Below are positions 42,162-52,700 of a stretch of 64,000 nucleotides of DNA, piece after piece. Under the pieces are notes generated by a model. The model saw only the letters and a list, made by a program, of their open reading frames with translations, was not told the origin of the DNA and made no database searches. Location: contig CAJQUW010007055.1 of the NCBI GenBank assembly GCA_907163375.1, positions 211,001 to 275,000 on the forward strand, written 5' to 3'. Numbering within the stretch: the stretch's first letter is position 1; each line of letters opens with the position of its first letter. Origin of the DNA: Prostheceraeus crozeri (taxonomy: Eukaryota > Platyhelminthes > Polycladida > Euryleptidae). The position numbers and the translations under genes were made by a program.

Positions 42162-43226
42162 TTATAAATACGAATGACCACTCGTCAGCTCCTGTCTGCG
42201 ATTAATGCAAGGTTGATGAATGCTAATAAGCTTAGCTTCAGCAATACGGGTAGAAACTGGATCATTAAGACATTGCATAATAATGATGTCAAAATCATCA
42301 ATAGTTAAAATCGACCAATAATGGTCTTTCTTCGCATGTTCTGAGAGGGCACTCTTGCTGTCCTGATTATGCAAACTACGTTTGTGTTCCGAATATCTTG
42401 CACTTAAAGTGCGATTCGTAGAGTCAATGTAGTTTTTGCCGCAATGTTTGCAAATGAACTTATATACAACATATTTTAAGTTACAAATGTTAGGTTTGCC
42501 AATTATACCACAGAGATTACAATTACAGTTGTGTAAATTATTGCGATAGTTGAAGCATGAGCTAATTTGTCTGCCAGGTTTACTGACAAGATTAATAGGC
42601 AAATCATATTTATCGGCTAATCTGTTTAGTTTACGATTGGTACTATCGTTAATGTAATCCAATTTCAAATTGACACTATTTTTATTCTTATTTTTGTTGC
42701 CTATTTTCGTAGTATTATCACTACTGGTATGCTTCGACTAACTTTGATTGAAGCCATTCCTCCTCAATCTTTTAGTCATTTTATTTTTATTCTTACGTAC
42801 TGACTCATGCGTAGAACAACGCTTTTCAACATACGTGTAACTATTTTTAATAAAATTGGTCTTCACATGTGAGGGGACCCAACTATCATAGTGAAGGGTA
42901 TTACCAGAATGGCAGCCTTTTCTATATAATTCATACTTTATCTGGTTATTGGCTATGCTGATGCTGATATCCAAAAAATTAAGAACGTTGTTCATAGGTA
43001 CGTCTATGGAAAATTTTATATTTGCTGATACCGAATTGAAAATGTCGAGGATACTATTCAAAATGCTAGGTTCATTTGGGAATGGTCCCATAATAATGTC
43101 GTCTATATACCTCTTATATATTGTATATTGTGGCTAGAGCTTAATTTATTCAACGCCATGTTTTCAATGTGATTCATATAAATAATGGCAAAGGCTGGAG
43201 CATAGTGAGAACCCATAGGGCAGCCT
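42162..43226 (-). pseudogene. Penelope-like RT/GIY-YIG protein, minus copy
   Basis: The C-terminal half of the reverse transcriptase (the QGCPMGSHYAPAFA box at about 43200-43235, then the thumb, 43091-42738) and the GIY-YIG endonuclease (42668-42162, with CNLKYVVYKFICKHCGKNYIDST and ARYSEHKRSLH) are both readable. Frame breaks occur near the YIDD box and at a stop near 42738. The GIY-YIG tyrosine-isoleucine pair is present but glycine is replaced by aspartate. The 5' part of the element is missing. Confidence 0.82.
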
Positions 43227-43257
43227 TGAATTTGGAGATACGTTTTATCATTATATA

Positions 43258-44614
43258 GTCCCAAAAGTCATTAGTAACATAAAAAGCACTGACGACCTCA
43301 TCGAGTATCTGAGAAACATTTCGTTACCTAGAAAAAACAGCCTAACATTCATTTCCTTAGATGGGAAAAATTTATATACTAGTATACCTCTTCTCCATGG
43401 TATCGAAACCGTCATAAAATTTGTTAAAGAACACGAAAACACTTTCGATAGTTGCGGGTTCTCACATAGTGAAATTGAGAAATTTTTAAAATTTATAACA
43501 TTCAACAACGATGTATATTACAATAATAAAGCGTCTCTCCAAATTCAAGGCTGCCCTATGGGTTCTCACTATGCTCCAGCCTTTGCCATTATTTATATGA
43601 ATCACATTGAAAACATGGCGTTGAATAAATTAAGCTCTAGCCACAATATACAATATATATGAGAGGTATATAGACGACATTATTATGGGACCATTCCCAA
43701 ATGAACCTAGCATTTTGAATAGTATCCTCGACATTTTCAATTCGGTATCAGCAAATATAAAATTTTCCATAGACGTACCTATGAACAACGTTCTTAATTT
43801 TTTGGATATCAGCATCAGCATAGCCAATAACCAGATAAAGTATGAATTATATAGAAAAGGCTGCCATTCTGGTAATACCCTTCACTATGATAGTTGGGTC
43901 CCCTCACATGTGAAGACCAATTTTATTAAAAATAGTTACACGTATGTTGAAAAGCGTTGTTCTACGCATGAGTCAGTACGTAAGAATAAAAATAAAATGA
44001 CTAAAAGATTGAGGAGGAATGGCTTCAATCAAAGTTAGTCGAAGCATACCAGTAGTGATAATACTACGAAAATAGGCAACAAAAATAAGAATAAAAATAG
44101 TGTCAATTTGAAATTGGATTACATTAACGATAGTACCAATCGTAAACTAAACAGATTAGCCGATAAATATGATTTGCCTATTAATCTTGTCAGTAAACCT
44201 GGCAGACAAATTAGCTCATGCTTCAACTATCGCAATAATTTACACAACTGTAATTGTAATCTCTGTGGTATAATTGGCAAACCTAACATTTGTAACTTAA
44301 AATATGTTGTATATAAGTTCATTTGCAAACATTGCGGCAAAAACTACATTGACTCTACGAATCGCACTTTAAGTGCAAGATATTCGGAACACAAACGTAG
44401 TTTGCATAATCAGGACAGCAAGAGTGCCCTCTCAGAACATGCGAAGAAAGACCATTATTGGTCGATTTTAACTATTGATGATTTTGACATCATTATTATG
44501 CAATGTCTTAATGATCCAGTTTCTACCCGTATTGCTGAAGCTAAGCTTATTAGCATTCATCAACCTTGCATTAATCGCAGACAGGAGCTGACGAGTGGTC
44601 ATTCGTATTTATAA
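43258..44614 (+). pseudogene. Penelope-like RT/GIY-YIG protein, plus copy
   Basis: Reads from about 43290 through motif A (SLDGKNLYTSIP), QGCPMGSHYAPAFAIIYM at 43547-43600 and the catalytic YIDDI at 43669-43684, then thumb (43685-44038) and endonuclease (44108-44614). There is a frame change just before YIDDI (the GAGAGG stretch at 43660) and a stop at 44036. The Val expected after the first catalytic Asp is Gly. The endonuclease part is identical to the minus copy. The N-terminal region is absent, so this is a 5'-truncated dead copy. Confidence 0.85.
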
Positions 44615-44647
44615 GCCAATTTCAAACCCCGTACATGGCTTTGTCAA

Positions 44648-44684
44648 ACCTGTGAACAAGTCCTTGCAGGACGAAACGTCAGGG
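44648..44684 (+). ncRNA. Hammerhead-like motif in Penelope tail, plus copy
   Basis: Identical to the minus copy motif at 42090-42126, in the mirrored position 34 bases after the endonuclease stop. Confidence 0.45.
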
Positions 44685-44780
44685 CACTGTAACGATATTT
44701 TATTTTAACCTTTACCAATAGACGATTATAAAAAAGAGGGAGTGCTTTCACTTTATGCTCGAAAAATGAAGATAATTTAT

Positions 44781-45169
44781 TGATATTGATTACTATTTGA
44801 TGACTTGAATGCAAATAAACGTTTCCCCAGTTGCTTAATTTCTATGCAATAATACCAGGCGCGGCTAGTGTTAGTTAACAACCATAAGTGTCCACTAATT
44901 GATGTGATGTAGAAATCGACAGGAATCTCATTGTCATCCTTTGGTCCACAAGAATTCGGTGACTTTTAGCTAATCACATCTAAAGTCAGTCTCTGTTCGC
45001 AAGACTTTTACATCAAATCACATAGTATAATTGTACTCGCATTTACGAAGCTGAACGAATCATTGTCATTTCGATTTCAATTTTCTAATTCGAACGAGTT
45101 ACTGAGGGATTATTGGCTCCATTCGTCAAAATTCTGTTAGCCTCTTTCTACTCAATTTTGTCTTTGTAG
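44781..45169. other. End of the 34.7 kb receptor intron
   Basis: No gene. Ends with an acceptor TTTTGTCTTTGTAG at 45156-45169. Confidence 0.6.
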
Positions 45170-45279
45170 AGTTGGACAGATTATCATATGAATTGGAATC
45201 CTGCCGACTACGGAAATATCATGTCAGTGAACATTCCCACGAGCAAGCTGTGGCTACCCGATATCGCCTTGTACAATTA
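45170..45279 (+). CDS. Nicotinic acetylcholine receptor subunit, exon of 110 nt
   Basis: Flanked by an acceptor (TTGTAG) and donor (GTAAGT from 45280). It encodes SWTDYHMNWNPADYG, then IPTSKLWLPDIALYN, the beta-2 to beta-4 region of nicotinic subunits, including WxPD of the conserved A-loop neighbourhood. The length of 110 nt equals the conserved fourth exon of animal nicotinic receptor genes. Its phase joins the exon at 10207-10466 and that at 45384. Confidence 0.93.
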
Positions 45280-45383
45280 GTAAGTTTATTGATCTTCTCA
45301 GACAATGCTTTCGATAATTTTATGGGAAACTGATTTAATGTTGATCATTTTCCAATGCATGCAATGAATACTTTTACTTCCAG

Positions 45384-45557
45384 TGCTGATGAACGGTTGG
45401 AAGAAAGACGTGACTGTGATGCTCGAATCCGTTTTGATGGTCGTGTTGAATGGCAGCCAATGGCAATCTACAAAAGTACATGCTCAGTTCACATCAAGTA
45501 CTTTCCATTCGATAAACAGGCTTGCAAACTCAAATTTGGACCATGGACTTATGATGG
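45384..45557 (+). CDS. Nicotinic acetylcholine receptor subunit, Cys-loop exon
   Basis: Acceptor TTACTTCCAG and donor GTGAG from 45558. Completes a Tyr codon split with the previous exon. It encodes the beta-5 to beta-7 region ([26 protein letters not shown]) and the signature Cys-loop with two cysteines 13 residues apart ([15 protein letters not shown]), then FGPWTYDG. Ligand-gated ion channel at the plasma membrane. Whether it is an alpha subunit cannot be told, because the vicinal Cys pair lies in a later exon outside what I could find. The downstream exons were not seen in the window. Confidence 0.94.
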
Positions 45558-46327
45558 GTGAGAATCTTCATTGGAATTCTTGAAATTCCCAGCAATATTA
45601 CAATTATTCTCGAAAGTTTTAGGCTGAGCAAGATGTAAAATCTCTTGCGAGTAGATCTTACGAGTAGACCTACATCATGCTGCAAATTTTCAGTTTCAGC
45701 AGATACATTTCTATCTTTGGTTTACCTGTTTTATTGTGTACACGCCTACATGGATGTTTCTAAAACTTTTTTATAATTTCAAAATATATAACATTAATTA
45801 TATTTTTATTTCAAATTTTGTATTAGACTGCTAGTGCAGGCCTGGACCTAGAAATTCTGATAAAACGGGCACAGTCCAGTAGATGCAGATTCATTTATTT
45901 ACAACTTACAAGGCTTCCCCCTTCAAATTAAGTCTGCATAAAACTTGTATAAGTTAGCCAATCACCGTACTTAAGCAGATGAATTTTATAACTTAGATGC
46001 ATGTGTGACGCGCTAGCTATGTAGGCAGATTAGAAGTGTGACTTTAAAAGCGTGTGTGCATGCGCTGTTTTGTCTTGTTTATCATCTCATCAACTGCTAT
46101 TTGAAAATGAACTCACCGATTTCTTGGAATCCTAGCCTTTGTCACGCCAATGAGAAAATGTCTAAATGTGTGGTGAATTCTGGGTGAATCGCAGATTTGT
46201 GAATCACATATTTCTATGAAGCAGCCGTCGAAATTACATGCTACTGATATTGCTACTCCTATTGAATGATTATGTACATAGTATCATTTTACAATTGTGG
46301 CATTAAGCATGATGAACATACACACTG
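45558..46327. other. Receptor intron, no feature
   Basis: Nothing recognisable. Confidence 0.5.
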
Positions 46328-46333
46328 TATATA

Positions 46334-46370
<37 letters not shown>

Positions 46371-46371
46371 C
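46328..46371. repeat. TA microsatellite
   Basis: Long (TA)n run broken by one TG, bordering the retrozyme-like unit. A short TA run (46744-46759) borders the other side. Confidence 0.9.
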
Positions 46372-46397
46372 AAATCAAATCTCAACAGATGTAACCA

Positions 46398-46439
46398 CCA
46401 CGAGACATGTTTCGGCCTGTTGGGCCTCATCAGTCGTGG
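46398..46439 (-). ncRNA. Type I hammerhead ribozyme, canonical
   Basis: On minus: CCACGA, CUGAUGA, stem II GGCC-CAACA-GGCC, GAAA, a tiny stem III around ACAUGU, cleavage triplet GUC, then UCGUGG pairing with CCACGA as stem I. All conserved core bases are present. Confidence 0.85.
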
Positions 46440-46442
46440 GTA

Positions 46443-46508
46443 GGTTTGAACCAGCGACGTTGGAGCTAGAGGACGTGCAAGCATACCCTCTAACCACAAG
46501 GCCACCGG
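46443..46508 (-). ncRNA. tRNA-derived RNA polymerase III promoter region
   Basis: On minus, GTGGCCTTGTGGTTAGAGGG holds an A-box (TGGTTAGAGGG, 46486-46496) and GGTTCAAACC (46443-46452) a B-box. The spacing of about 35-45 bases is tRNA-like. It is not a complete tRNA gene. Confidence 0.6.
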
Positions 46509-46705
46509 ACCATCTGTTGAGAGCGTGAATTAGCCAGGAAGGCACTGCTTTAACGCAGGCACGTGGAGGGCGGACTGCTCTCTGCAATCACTTAATACCG
46601 CATCCGAGATTGAGGCGCTTCACGCAGGCGCTACTCATTACATGTTTAGACAAGTAACCTGGCAATTGATAAATTTATCAAATCAAATCTCAACAGATGT
46701 AACCA

Positions 46706-46744
46706 CCACGAGACATGTTTCGGCCTGTTGGGCCTCATCAGTCG
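46706..46744 (-). ncRNA. Hammerhead ribozyme, second copy with short stem I
   Basis: Core identical to the 46398-46439 copy, but the 5' strand of stem I is interrupted by the TA run, leaving only three pairs (CGA with UCG). Confidence 0.7.
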
Positions 46745-46965
46745 ATATATATATATATAAACTGTAGAAGCAGCTCAGTCCTACTCCCAAAACAAAATTT
46801 AGTACTTCATGAGCGATTTCTTATGGGCTTGCATCTTTTCTAAATCTATAACATCACCAACTATTGCCATCATTGCTTACACAGTGACTTAGATATCGAT
46901 AATCTGAATTGCAAAATCCCCGAAAAGTTTGGATTTGATTTACGGGTAAAAAATTTGCATGAAAA

Positions 46966-47012
46966 GGATGCGAGAGAGAGAGAGGGAGGGAGGGAGAGGA
47001 GAGAGAGAGAGA
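46966..47012. repeat. GA-rich microsatellite
   Basis: Tract of GAGAGAG with GGGAG interruptions at about 46972-47012. The surrounding 46760-47414 contains no gene. Confidence 0.85.
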
Positions 47013-47414
47013 AAATTAAACAATTCATAAGTCCTCTCTTCGATGACTTGATAGATTACTTCATTCTCGTACGTTAAAGACCCCTGGGAAGAGAAAACAA
47101 ATGCTTGAATTACGTCATGTGAATGATACAAGCCATCAATGATTGTGGAATTAACTCTTGAGACTGTCGTGTTCCGCGTTGTGTTCTCTTGATATGCCTT
47201 CGAAATGAATCTGGAATGAAAAGATTACTGGAAATTCAGGTTACTTGGTGTGTTATGATGATGTAATTATTTCTTTCAACCTATTTTACTTCAACAGCTG
47301 AGTCTCATTTCCTGATATCACTTCTACATCGGCGGACCGCCCCAATCAACAAGATTTACAATTTACTGTACATTGAAATCCTCTAACAAAGTTTGATTTT
47401 AAAACCAGACGATG

Positions 47415-49178
47415 CACAATGTGCATAAGTAATACATATTTCTCTTCACAGCAGAGAAATGCAGAGTAGCATCAAATAAGTTTAACAGTATATGCCATAT
47501 GTGGCAAACATTGAATAGTAGATGCACTCAATAATTTAGCAATTAAGAGATGCATTAGATGAAGTGGGAAAACTACTATTAGCATGCCACATGTTCACAT
47601 TCACAATCTCTGAAGGCGTCAGTAAGTTCATACTGATGCGCGTTACATCAGATTAGACACAATTGCATTGTGAAAGTTATATATTTGCATTAAGATCGCA
47701 ATACTGGATGAGTTCTTTCAACGTCCTAAAAGATTGAACAATAATAAAGCAACCAATTGACGAGGTTACAATTTGCCATTGACATCAGTTTCCGAAATTA
47801 CATGCATTTTTTTATTCTCAAGAAATAACGAGGTGTTGAAATATCGAAGAATGGTTGATTGAACGCCATTGACGAGTTGGTCCACGTCAGCGGACTCGTA
47901 CATAGCAAAAAGACATTGATAGACATATTCAAGTGTCGTGGTCTCATTGTTGTGGACTTCTCTCAGAAGCTATGACTATTTCATTGCTGTAGGGCTAGCC
48001 AATTCAAATTTTAATTTTCCATAGATTAATTTATTGGACACATACTGTAGCTTGAATTCTTCATTCCTTATAGAATTCGTACATCGTGCAAGTAAAAATT
48101 GATTTGGAGAGATTCAATACATTTCTCAAAATTGCAAGCTGAAGCCATATTTGAATTAGCAGAGAAGAAAGCACATCAAGCAGCAATTTTTCATACATAA
48201 TTCCCTAAAATTGTTCTATGAAACAACAAAAGTTGAAAAAATTCAATATGAATACTGATGTCTCGAGCATATTTACGATAAAATTGAGGGATCATGTTGC
48301 ATAACGGATAAATTCTGCATTCAACAGTATACAATGAATTTTTGTGAAAGGGTTTTGATATATTTTCATCGGCTCAAAGATGAGAAAGGTTAGTCAAAAG
48401 TGACCAATGACTTATATTATTTGCTTCTAGACTTCTATCAAACAGAGAAATATATTTCCCCACCAACTCGTCAATGGTGTTCAATCAATATTTCAACGCC
48501 TCGTTATTTCTTAGGAGTGTAAAAATGCATGCAATTTTTGAAACTGATGTCAGCGTCAAATTGGAACCACTTCAATTGGTTGCTTCATTATTGTTCAGAC
48601 CCTTAGGACACTGAAAGAACTCACCCACAGGTTTTGCGATCATAATAAAAATATATTACTTGGCAAATTGTAACTTCGTGAATGGTTGCTTTATAATAAT
48701 AATAAACATTTATTTGAATGAAAAATTTCCCAATATTTGTAATCGTGGGAAAATAGAAGCAAGTATTACAAAAGTAATGAGAAGTAAGAGTAAAATGTCT
48801 GAACAAATTAAGTGAGTTTAAATTTAGGGATAGCGCATTAGAGCATTATTATTGTTCAATCTTTTAGGACGTTGAAAGAACTCATCCAGTATTGCGATCT
48901 TAATGCAAATATATAACTTTCACAATGCAATTGTGTCTAATCTGATGTAACGCGCATCAGTATGAACTTATTGACACCTTCAGAGATTGTGAATGTGAAC
49001 ATGTGGCATGCTAATAGTAGTTTTCCCACTTCATCTAATGCATCTCTTAATTGCTAAATTATTGAGTGCATCTACTATTCAATGTTTGCCACATATGGCA
49101 TATACTGTTAAACTTATTTGATACTACTCTGCATTTCTCTGCTGTGAAGAGAAATATGTATTACTTATGTACATTGTG
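47415..49178. mobile_element. Large foldback element
   Basis: The arm 47415-47884 (about 470 bp) is repeated inverted at 48460-49178, whose outer end mirrors CACAATGTxCATAAGTAATAC. The right arm carries an extra 255 bp (about 48600-48850) bordered by a direct repeat of GAAAGAACTCA(C/T)CCA. No protein is encoded. It is most likely a non-autonomous foldback or long-TIR DNA transposon. Target duplication was not found. Confidence 0.75.
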
Positions 49179-49561
49179 TTTTGACTGTTTATTATATTAG
49201 TAAGCACTATACCAGAGTACTTGTGTACTTTAGTACGCATGTACTCTGAACTACTTTCCTCTCGGGTTCAAATGCCATGGGATTTAGCAAAATGACCTCC
49301 ATTGCGTAATGGATAGAGGATGGCTATGCGATTCTCTGGGATTTAGAGAGGGAAATTATTTGATGAATTTTGAGGGCTTTAGCCCGAGGGATATATAAAA
49401 TAATTTCATAAGCTGTGTTAGAGAATCGGCTGTTCGACTCATTGATGCTCTCAAGATCTAGGCATGGTTGTTATTTTGTTGCCGGCCTCTGCGATCTGTC
49501 CTTCGCTTGCGCTATTATGATACACTCCTGTAACGTTCGACAACAGAAGTATGTCGCAGTA

Positions 49562-49776
49562 TAAAGAGAATGACAAATTAAGTAAATAAAAGACACCAGC
49601 ACCCTTGATTCTCCGATTGCACTCGCCCGACCTAGGAATCGAAAAGAAGTCTGTGGTGAAGAAGGTGCGAGCTCGTCTCCACCGCAGACTTCGGTTCGAT
49701 TCCTGGATCGGGCGAGTGCAGTCGGAGAATTAAGGGTGTTGGTGTCTTTTATTGACTTAATTTGTCATTCTCTTTC
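49562..49776 (+). repeat. tRNA-like inverted repeat
   Basis: Arms 49562-49652 and 49684-49776 are nearly perfect reverse complements around a GC-rich centre. The right arm contains GGTTCGATTCC (49693-49703), a perfect B-box, and TGGTGAAGAAG (about 49650-49662) resembles an A-box. It is probably a SINE-related hairpin; no cloverleaf tRNA is formed. Confidence 0.65.
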
Positions 49777-52700
49777 GATATTCCTGCAACTTTCATGTTG
49801 AAATTTTGTTCAATTCTTCCAATTGGTATTCACAATGTTTTTAGTATACGGATGTTTCTTGTTTTCCTTTTAATTGTTTGGAAAAGAAGAAGTTTAATCT
49901 ATGTTGGGTCAGAATACCTGAAAAGACAGAGTAGCGCCATAAAGCATAGATAGCATTATGCAAGTAAAACCTTATGACGATTTGAAATCAGTGACACGTT
50001 ATATAAATCAATGATTTTGGAAAAGTAGAAATTTTTCTGAAAATCAAAATACAAGAGAATATCTGAAAATTATTATCAATCATGTCTGATCGATAAATGT
50101 ATGCATGCGTGCATGTACACATGTAATTAATGAGAGTTATAATCCAAGACAAATCAGGTACAACTTTTCGGAATTAAGTTCTGAGACAATACAAACACAA
50201 AGCAATACCTTTTCAAAATCAATTTATTGAATGCAAAGTAAAAGCATGTTTTATTGATAAAATGTTAATAGAAAATGACATTGAGAGAATTTGTTCTACA
50301 TCCATTTTCTATAAAATTTTGCATTTCAATCAATACAGCTTATAAATATCTGACAGCAGACGATTTCATGTGAGTCCTATTTGTCACTCGGTACATAAAG
50401 TGAGGAGAGATTGATAAATAGAACTAGATTAGGGAGCGAGGACGACTTTGCTCCAGGGAGACCAACTTTGGGATAAAATAACTGAAAACAAAAATGACAA
50501 GGCATTAAGGGAGATGTCTCCTCATGTCACATATAATTAGCTGTCGTCCGTGAAGAAAGCTTGACGATTGGATTTGGTCTGAAAAGTAAAGTTGGGAAAT
50601 TGGTCGAACAGCAACCTTTTAAAAAAATTATTGCATTTACTGATTATGTGCTCAGTAAATATGGTATGTGAATGATCTTCAAAATAGTAGGATATCTCAA
50701 TCTTGATTTTTCAGTTGATTATTTCCACAGCTCCTAAAAACATTTGTCTATTAACATTTTTATTTTTCATACTAAATGATCGAGATTTTGTCGTTGAACA
50801 TCAAAAATCCAAGCATCCTAAGATTCCTTCCGCAAAAAGGAATCAGTTTCGTGAATTTTTGCAATATCTTGAAGAATCATATTTTAAAGTCCTATTGCCG
50901 CTAAAACCCTTTTACAGAGAAAAGCGCCATCTCAACTGCGATCCGATATTGAAAGGATAAGTGCAATAAACTGACATTGCTGTGTATATTATTGAGTATT
51001 GGAACGGTTCAGGGGTCAGTCATTTAACATTCAACAAACATGAGGTGCATCCAAGCAGCGGAATGAATGCCTTTGCGTGTAGCAGGGAAGGGGCGTGGTA
51101 AGAACTCGTATTAACTTCTGCCTGATATCATGCGAAGCTAGAACACTGAACTCTAGCGCATTGTAGTACTGGTATTTCATTTATGAAGTTGGATATGGAT
51201 GGCCCTTGCTGAAGTTGAGACAGGAAATGGTTGAAGAGTAGTAAGAAGCAGCTTTAAATTTGTTTGCGGTTGACGGTGATTCTTTGGAAGATGCTTGACG
51301 ACCTCTGAACATCTCCAGTAGGAAACATTCCTTATTGCTCCATTGTTCTCTTATTATATCTTTTCATAGCTGTCTGAAACACAACCGAATTGCAGGTACT
51401 GAATGTTATGTAAAAAATGGACTTTCACTTTATCTTTTAGAACGAATAGCATTCTTGAAATAATAATTTGAAACACAAAAATGATCACATTATTTTAAAC
51501 TTCCAAAGGTATTCATTAAATGCTACTTAAAACATAGAAACTAGAAAGAGAAGGTAAGAAAGGCTCCTTTTCCCTTCTGATTATAGTAAGAAGTGTCGTT
51601 ATTCTTTGGATTAACCGATAATCTTCGGTTATCTTAAGTTAAATATAATTGCATAATTTAGTTTCAAGATTCTATTTGATTTTTCATGTTTCGTCTTTTC
51701 AATTCGGGATGTCATTCCTGCATTTAGTGCGGATGGCTTTCGCTCTGTTTGTTGTCATTTCTGACTATCAGATATAACGGAAGCAATTTAAAGGATCGGA
51801 ATACAACAACGACGTCTGTAATGAGATTATTCATAAGCTTGAAATTTACTTTGAAGAGAAATTGCATTACTTCTTAATCTTCAAACAAATTCATTAAACT
51901 GCCGCAAATTTTGAATACAATGAAACCATTCAATGAACAATTTGAACAATGTCTACCGAATTGTGTACAGTAACCTACATTGATGGCCATAAAAGATAAT
52001 CGCACTTTCTTCCTGGTTTCTTTTCTAAGACTAAGAGAATGTACGAAAAAATGCGAGCAACCCAAAGACTAACAACCACACGTGTAATAATGCATTAAAA
52101 AAATCTGAAAAATGTGAAATTCATTTAAAACAATTTAATTTACTACCCTGCAGGTAGAGACTTGCCTTTGATTGGTTGACCATGTCCTCGTAGAACCATT
52201 TATTGTCTTAGAGTGAGGTACTTCGGCCTACATCGTGGACCGTTCTAAAAGCATTGCTGTACCACACCAGATTAAAACACCTTACATGAATGCGCAGTGG
52301 TACAATCACATTGGTTTTTTTTAATATTTCAATACAAAGACCTGATGTCAGCATGTGTACTGTGAGAACATTTTCCACGTTTATTCACACGATAATTTGT
52401 GTTCTAAACTTACGTGCTCTCAACACAGTATTGCGTTCTTGGAACACTATAACGTATTCTACAACCTTCTCATCACGATCAGAGTTATTCAATTAGTATT
52501 TCCATACTTGCCGATTTCACGCCGATCATGCTTCATCCTTAGATTTTGACATATACTGTCGAAATGCATTTGAGAATATTTTTCTCGTATTTTTTCAATA
52601 TTCGTTCTTGTAACACTTGTTTAATATATGAATGATTTTTCCACTCTGTCGCAATTGATTTATTTAGAGATTAATTCATCCTCTAATCTTCAAAATGTAG

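Larger units (their letters stand above)
41996..44780. mobile_element. Two Penelope-like elements head to head
   Basis: The outer arms (41996-43225 on minus, about 43548-44780 on plus) are nearly identical reverse complements encoding the same protein. The plus copy extends further 5' (to about 43258) than the minus copy, whose 5' end stops near 43257 with different sequence (DDKTYLQIQG against YYNNKASLQIQG). Both 3' ends face outward. The arrangement matches that at 193-866. Copies inserted as inverted pairs are known for this group. Confidence 0.85.
46372..46744 (-). mobile_element. Retrozyme-like unit: hammerhead repeats around a tRNA-like core
   Basis: A direct repeat of about 70 bp (46372-46439 and 46680-46744) flanks a 240-bp interior, with a monomer length of 308 bp. 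On minus each repeat carries a hammerhead ribozyme and the interior carries tRNA-like promoter boxes. Small non-coding retroelements of this design, called retrozymes, are known from plants and animals. Their RNA is cut by the ribozymes and circularised. No protein is encoded. Confidence 0.75.

Noticed and set aside
46443..46508. Functional tRNA gene
   Set aside because: Has A- and B-boxes but no acceptor stem or anticodon arm that pairs properly.
50703..50960. Next exon of the acetylcholine receptor
   Set aside because: It lacks the expected strands after the Cys-loop, the ligand-loop tryptophan pattern and any transmembrane helix.
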